Shown here: positions 62,424 to 64,000 of the stretch, one piece after another | Position numbering within the stretch: the stretch's first letter is position 1 | How the letters are laid out: each line of letters begins with the position of its first letter | Origin: Aquarana catesbeiana | Taxonomy: Eukaryota > Chordata > Amphibia > Anura > Ranidae | Direction: 5' to 3' | Assembly (NCBI RefSeq): GCF_042186555.1 | Contig: NC_133326.1 | Coordinates: 488,857,081 to 488,921,080 of the forward strand | Length of the DNA: 64,000 nucleotides | The notes under the pieces: generated by a model | Seen by the model: the letters and a program-made list of their open reading frames with translations, nothing else | Told to the model about the DNA's origin: nothing | Database searches by the model: none | Translations under genes and position numbers: made by a program

Positions 62424-64000
62424 TTAACCGGTTCCCGACCAGCGGCCGCAGTTTTACTGCGGCAGAAGGGCACGGGTGGATTAAACGACATTACCTTATG
62501 TTGCGATGGGATTCCTTTCAGAACAATCAGTCTCCAAGCCCAGGCCAATGATTTCTGGCCTGGACCTGCTGATCGGTTCTGACGAATGAAATGCTTCCCC
62601 TGCCTGTAAGTGTAAACACAGGCAGGGGAAGTGATGTCATCCCACTCTCTGGAATTCTTTTTCGTTCCAGAAAGAGGAGAGAGGACATCCAAATGTGAGT
62701 TGCACCAACACTACAGTGACACAGTACACGTAGGCACACATTTCACCCCCCCGATCACCCCCCCCCAGTTAACCCCTTCACTCCCTGTCACTGTGTCACC
62801 CAGTGTAGTGTTCATATTGTTCTTTGATCACTGTACAGGTGTCATTTGTGACACTAATCAGCATTAGGGTACTTAGTAGTAGGCCCAGATAGGTCTAGGG
62901 ACCCCCCCTAAACCCCCCTAATAAAGGTTTAATCCCTTGATCACCCCCTGTCACCAGTGATCACCGTAGTAGTGTCACGGGTGACGCTGGTTAGTTAGTT
63001 TTTTTTATAGCATCAGGGCACCCGCCGTACATTACCTAATAAAAGGTTTACCCCCTGATCACCCAGCGGGTGATTTCAGTTAGGTTTTAGCGTCAGTTAG
63101 GGTCTGCGTTGCCCCAGGCAGTGTCAGATTAGTGCCAGAAGCGCTAACACCCACGCACGCACCATACACCTCCATTAGTAGTATAGTGTCTGAACGGATC
63201 GATATCTTTGATCTGGTCAGAACTATATTAGCTTCCCCAATAGTTTAGGGTTCCTAAAAACGCAGTGTTAATGGGATCAACCCAGATACATGCTAGCACC
63301 TGCGTTTAGCCCCTCTGCCCAGCCCAGCCCACCCAAGTGCAGTATCAATCGATCACTGTCACTTACAAAACAAACACATAACTGCAGAGTCAGGCCTGAT
63401 CCCTGCGAATGCTTATGCCCTGTACACACGATCGGACATTGATCGGACATTCCGACAACAAAATCCACTGGATTTTTTCCGACGGATGTTGGCTCAAACT
63501 TGTCTTGCATACACACGGTCGCACAAAGTTGTCGGAAAATCTGATCGTTCTGAACGCGGTGACGTAAAACACATGCGTCAGGACTATAAACGGGGCAGTT
63601 GCCAAAAGCTTTCGCCTCTTAATTTATTCCGAGCATGCGTGGCACTTTGTGCATCGGATTTGTGTACACAAGATCGGAATTTAAACGATCGGATTTTGTT
63701 GTCGGAAAATTTTATATCCTGCTTTCAAACTTTGTGTGTCGTAAATTACGACGGAAAAAGTCCAATGGAGCCCACACATGATCGGAATTTCCGACAACAC
63801 AATCCGATCGCACTTGTTCCGTCAGAAAATCCAACCGTGTGTACAGGGCATAACAGTTTTTTGGTAGCGTTTGAAGCAGTTGCTGACAGTCAGTTTCTCT
63901 TTTTTCCTGTGAGTCTCACTAGCTGTACCAGTAAATTTAGAGGCCAAAATATCCAATCGAAGGTACATTAGTGAAGAGGCCTACACGTTTCTGAGCATGA
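62424..64000. mobile_element. piggyBac-type element, left part, runs off the window
   Basis: It starts TTAACCGGTTCCCGACC at 62424 and aligns block by block with 14410-16400: the TGATGTCATCCC region, CACCAACACTACA, the CCCCTGATCACC stretch, and one unit of the 350-bp satellite (about 63109-63410, resuming at 63854). A Harbinger-type MITE interrupts the satellite unit. No transposase appears before the end of the window. Confidence 0.75.
63416..63850. mobile_element. PIF/Harbinger-type MITE (copy C)
   Basis: Ends TGCCCTGTACACACG and CGTGTGTACAGGGCA, flanked by TTA at the left and TAA at the right. The satellite units at 15970 and 16330 give the uninterrupted target (GCGATCGCTAACAG). Close relative of copy B: shared CTTGTCTTGCATACACACGG and ACTATAAACGGGGCAG. 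Confidence 0.85.

Overview
This 64 kb window looks like repeat-dense intergenic DNA from a vertebrate, most likely a frog. The basis is the mix of elements: hAT, piggyBac, PIF/Harbinger and Tc1 DNA transposons, CR1 and L1 LINEs, a Ty3/Gypsy chromovirus, gamma/epsilon-type endogenous retrovirus (ERV) remnants, and splice signals, TATA boxes and poly(A) signals. The clade is an inference from repeat content. I found no convincing host gene, tRNA, rRNA or CRISPR array.

Layout. 0.4-3.3 kb: a divergent pair, a MADF-domain gene (minus, spliced) and a Myb/SANT-like gene (plus), around five 127-bp repeats that each carry a TATA box; probably a PIF/Harbinger-like element with an inverted partial MADF copy beside it. 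3.6-4.5 kb: dead Tc1 transposase. 5.0-8.8 kb: CR1 pieces in opposite orientations, a piggyBac MITE inserted at TTAA, and an L1 3' end. 8.8-14.1 kb: a decayed hAT with its own tandem arrays. 14.1-24.8 kb: a decayed ERV (truncated 5' LTR, tRNA-His-like PBS, RNase H/integrase, env, 3' LTR) carrying a 5.9-kb piggyBac derivative, a 1,013-bp hAT element and a Harbinger-type MITE. 25.8-33.2 kb: MITEs, an L1 3' end (minus), half a Tc1 and a hAT-derived MITE. 33.8-41.7 kb: 3' part of a second ERV copy, with a TTAA MITE in the integrase and a complete Ty3/Gypsy chromovirus (minus, 5-bp target-site duplication) in its LTR. 42.6-57.7 kb: a three-level nest, with a piggyBac-type MITE hosting an L1 whose ORF2 is split by a 7.9-kb hAT. 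That hAT has matching ends, a perfect 8-bp target-site duplication and an uninterrupted transposase frame of about 1,100 codons. 57.7-59.9 kb: a large palindrome and two piggyBac MITEs sharing one TTAA. 61.3-62.1 kb: hAT-derived MITE. 62.4 kb to the end: another piggyBac element with a Harbinger-type MITE.

The most interesting signals are regulatory or structural: a self-priming signature in the chromovirus; a hairpin repeated in tandem in both hAT copies with a compensatory base change; and TATA-bearing tandem repeats upstream of the coding regions of two unrelated transposons. The two related proviruses also serve as empty-site controls for each other's insertions.
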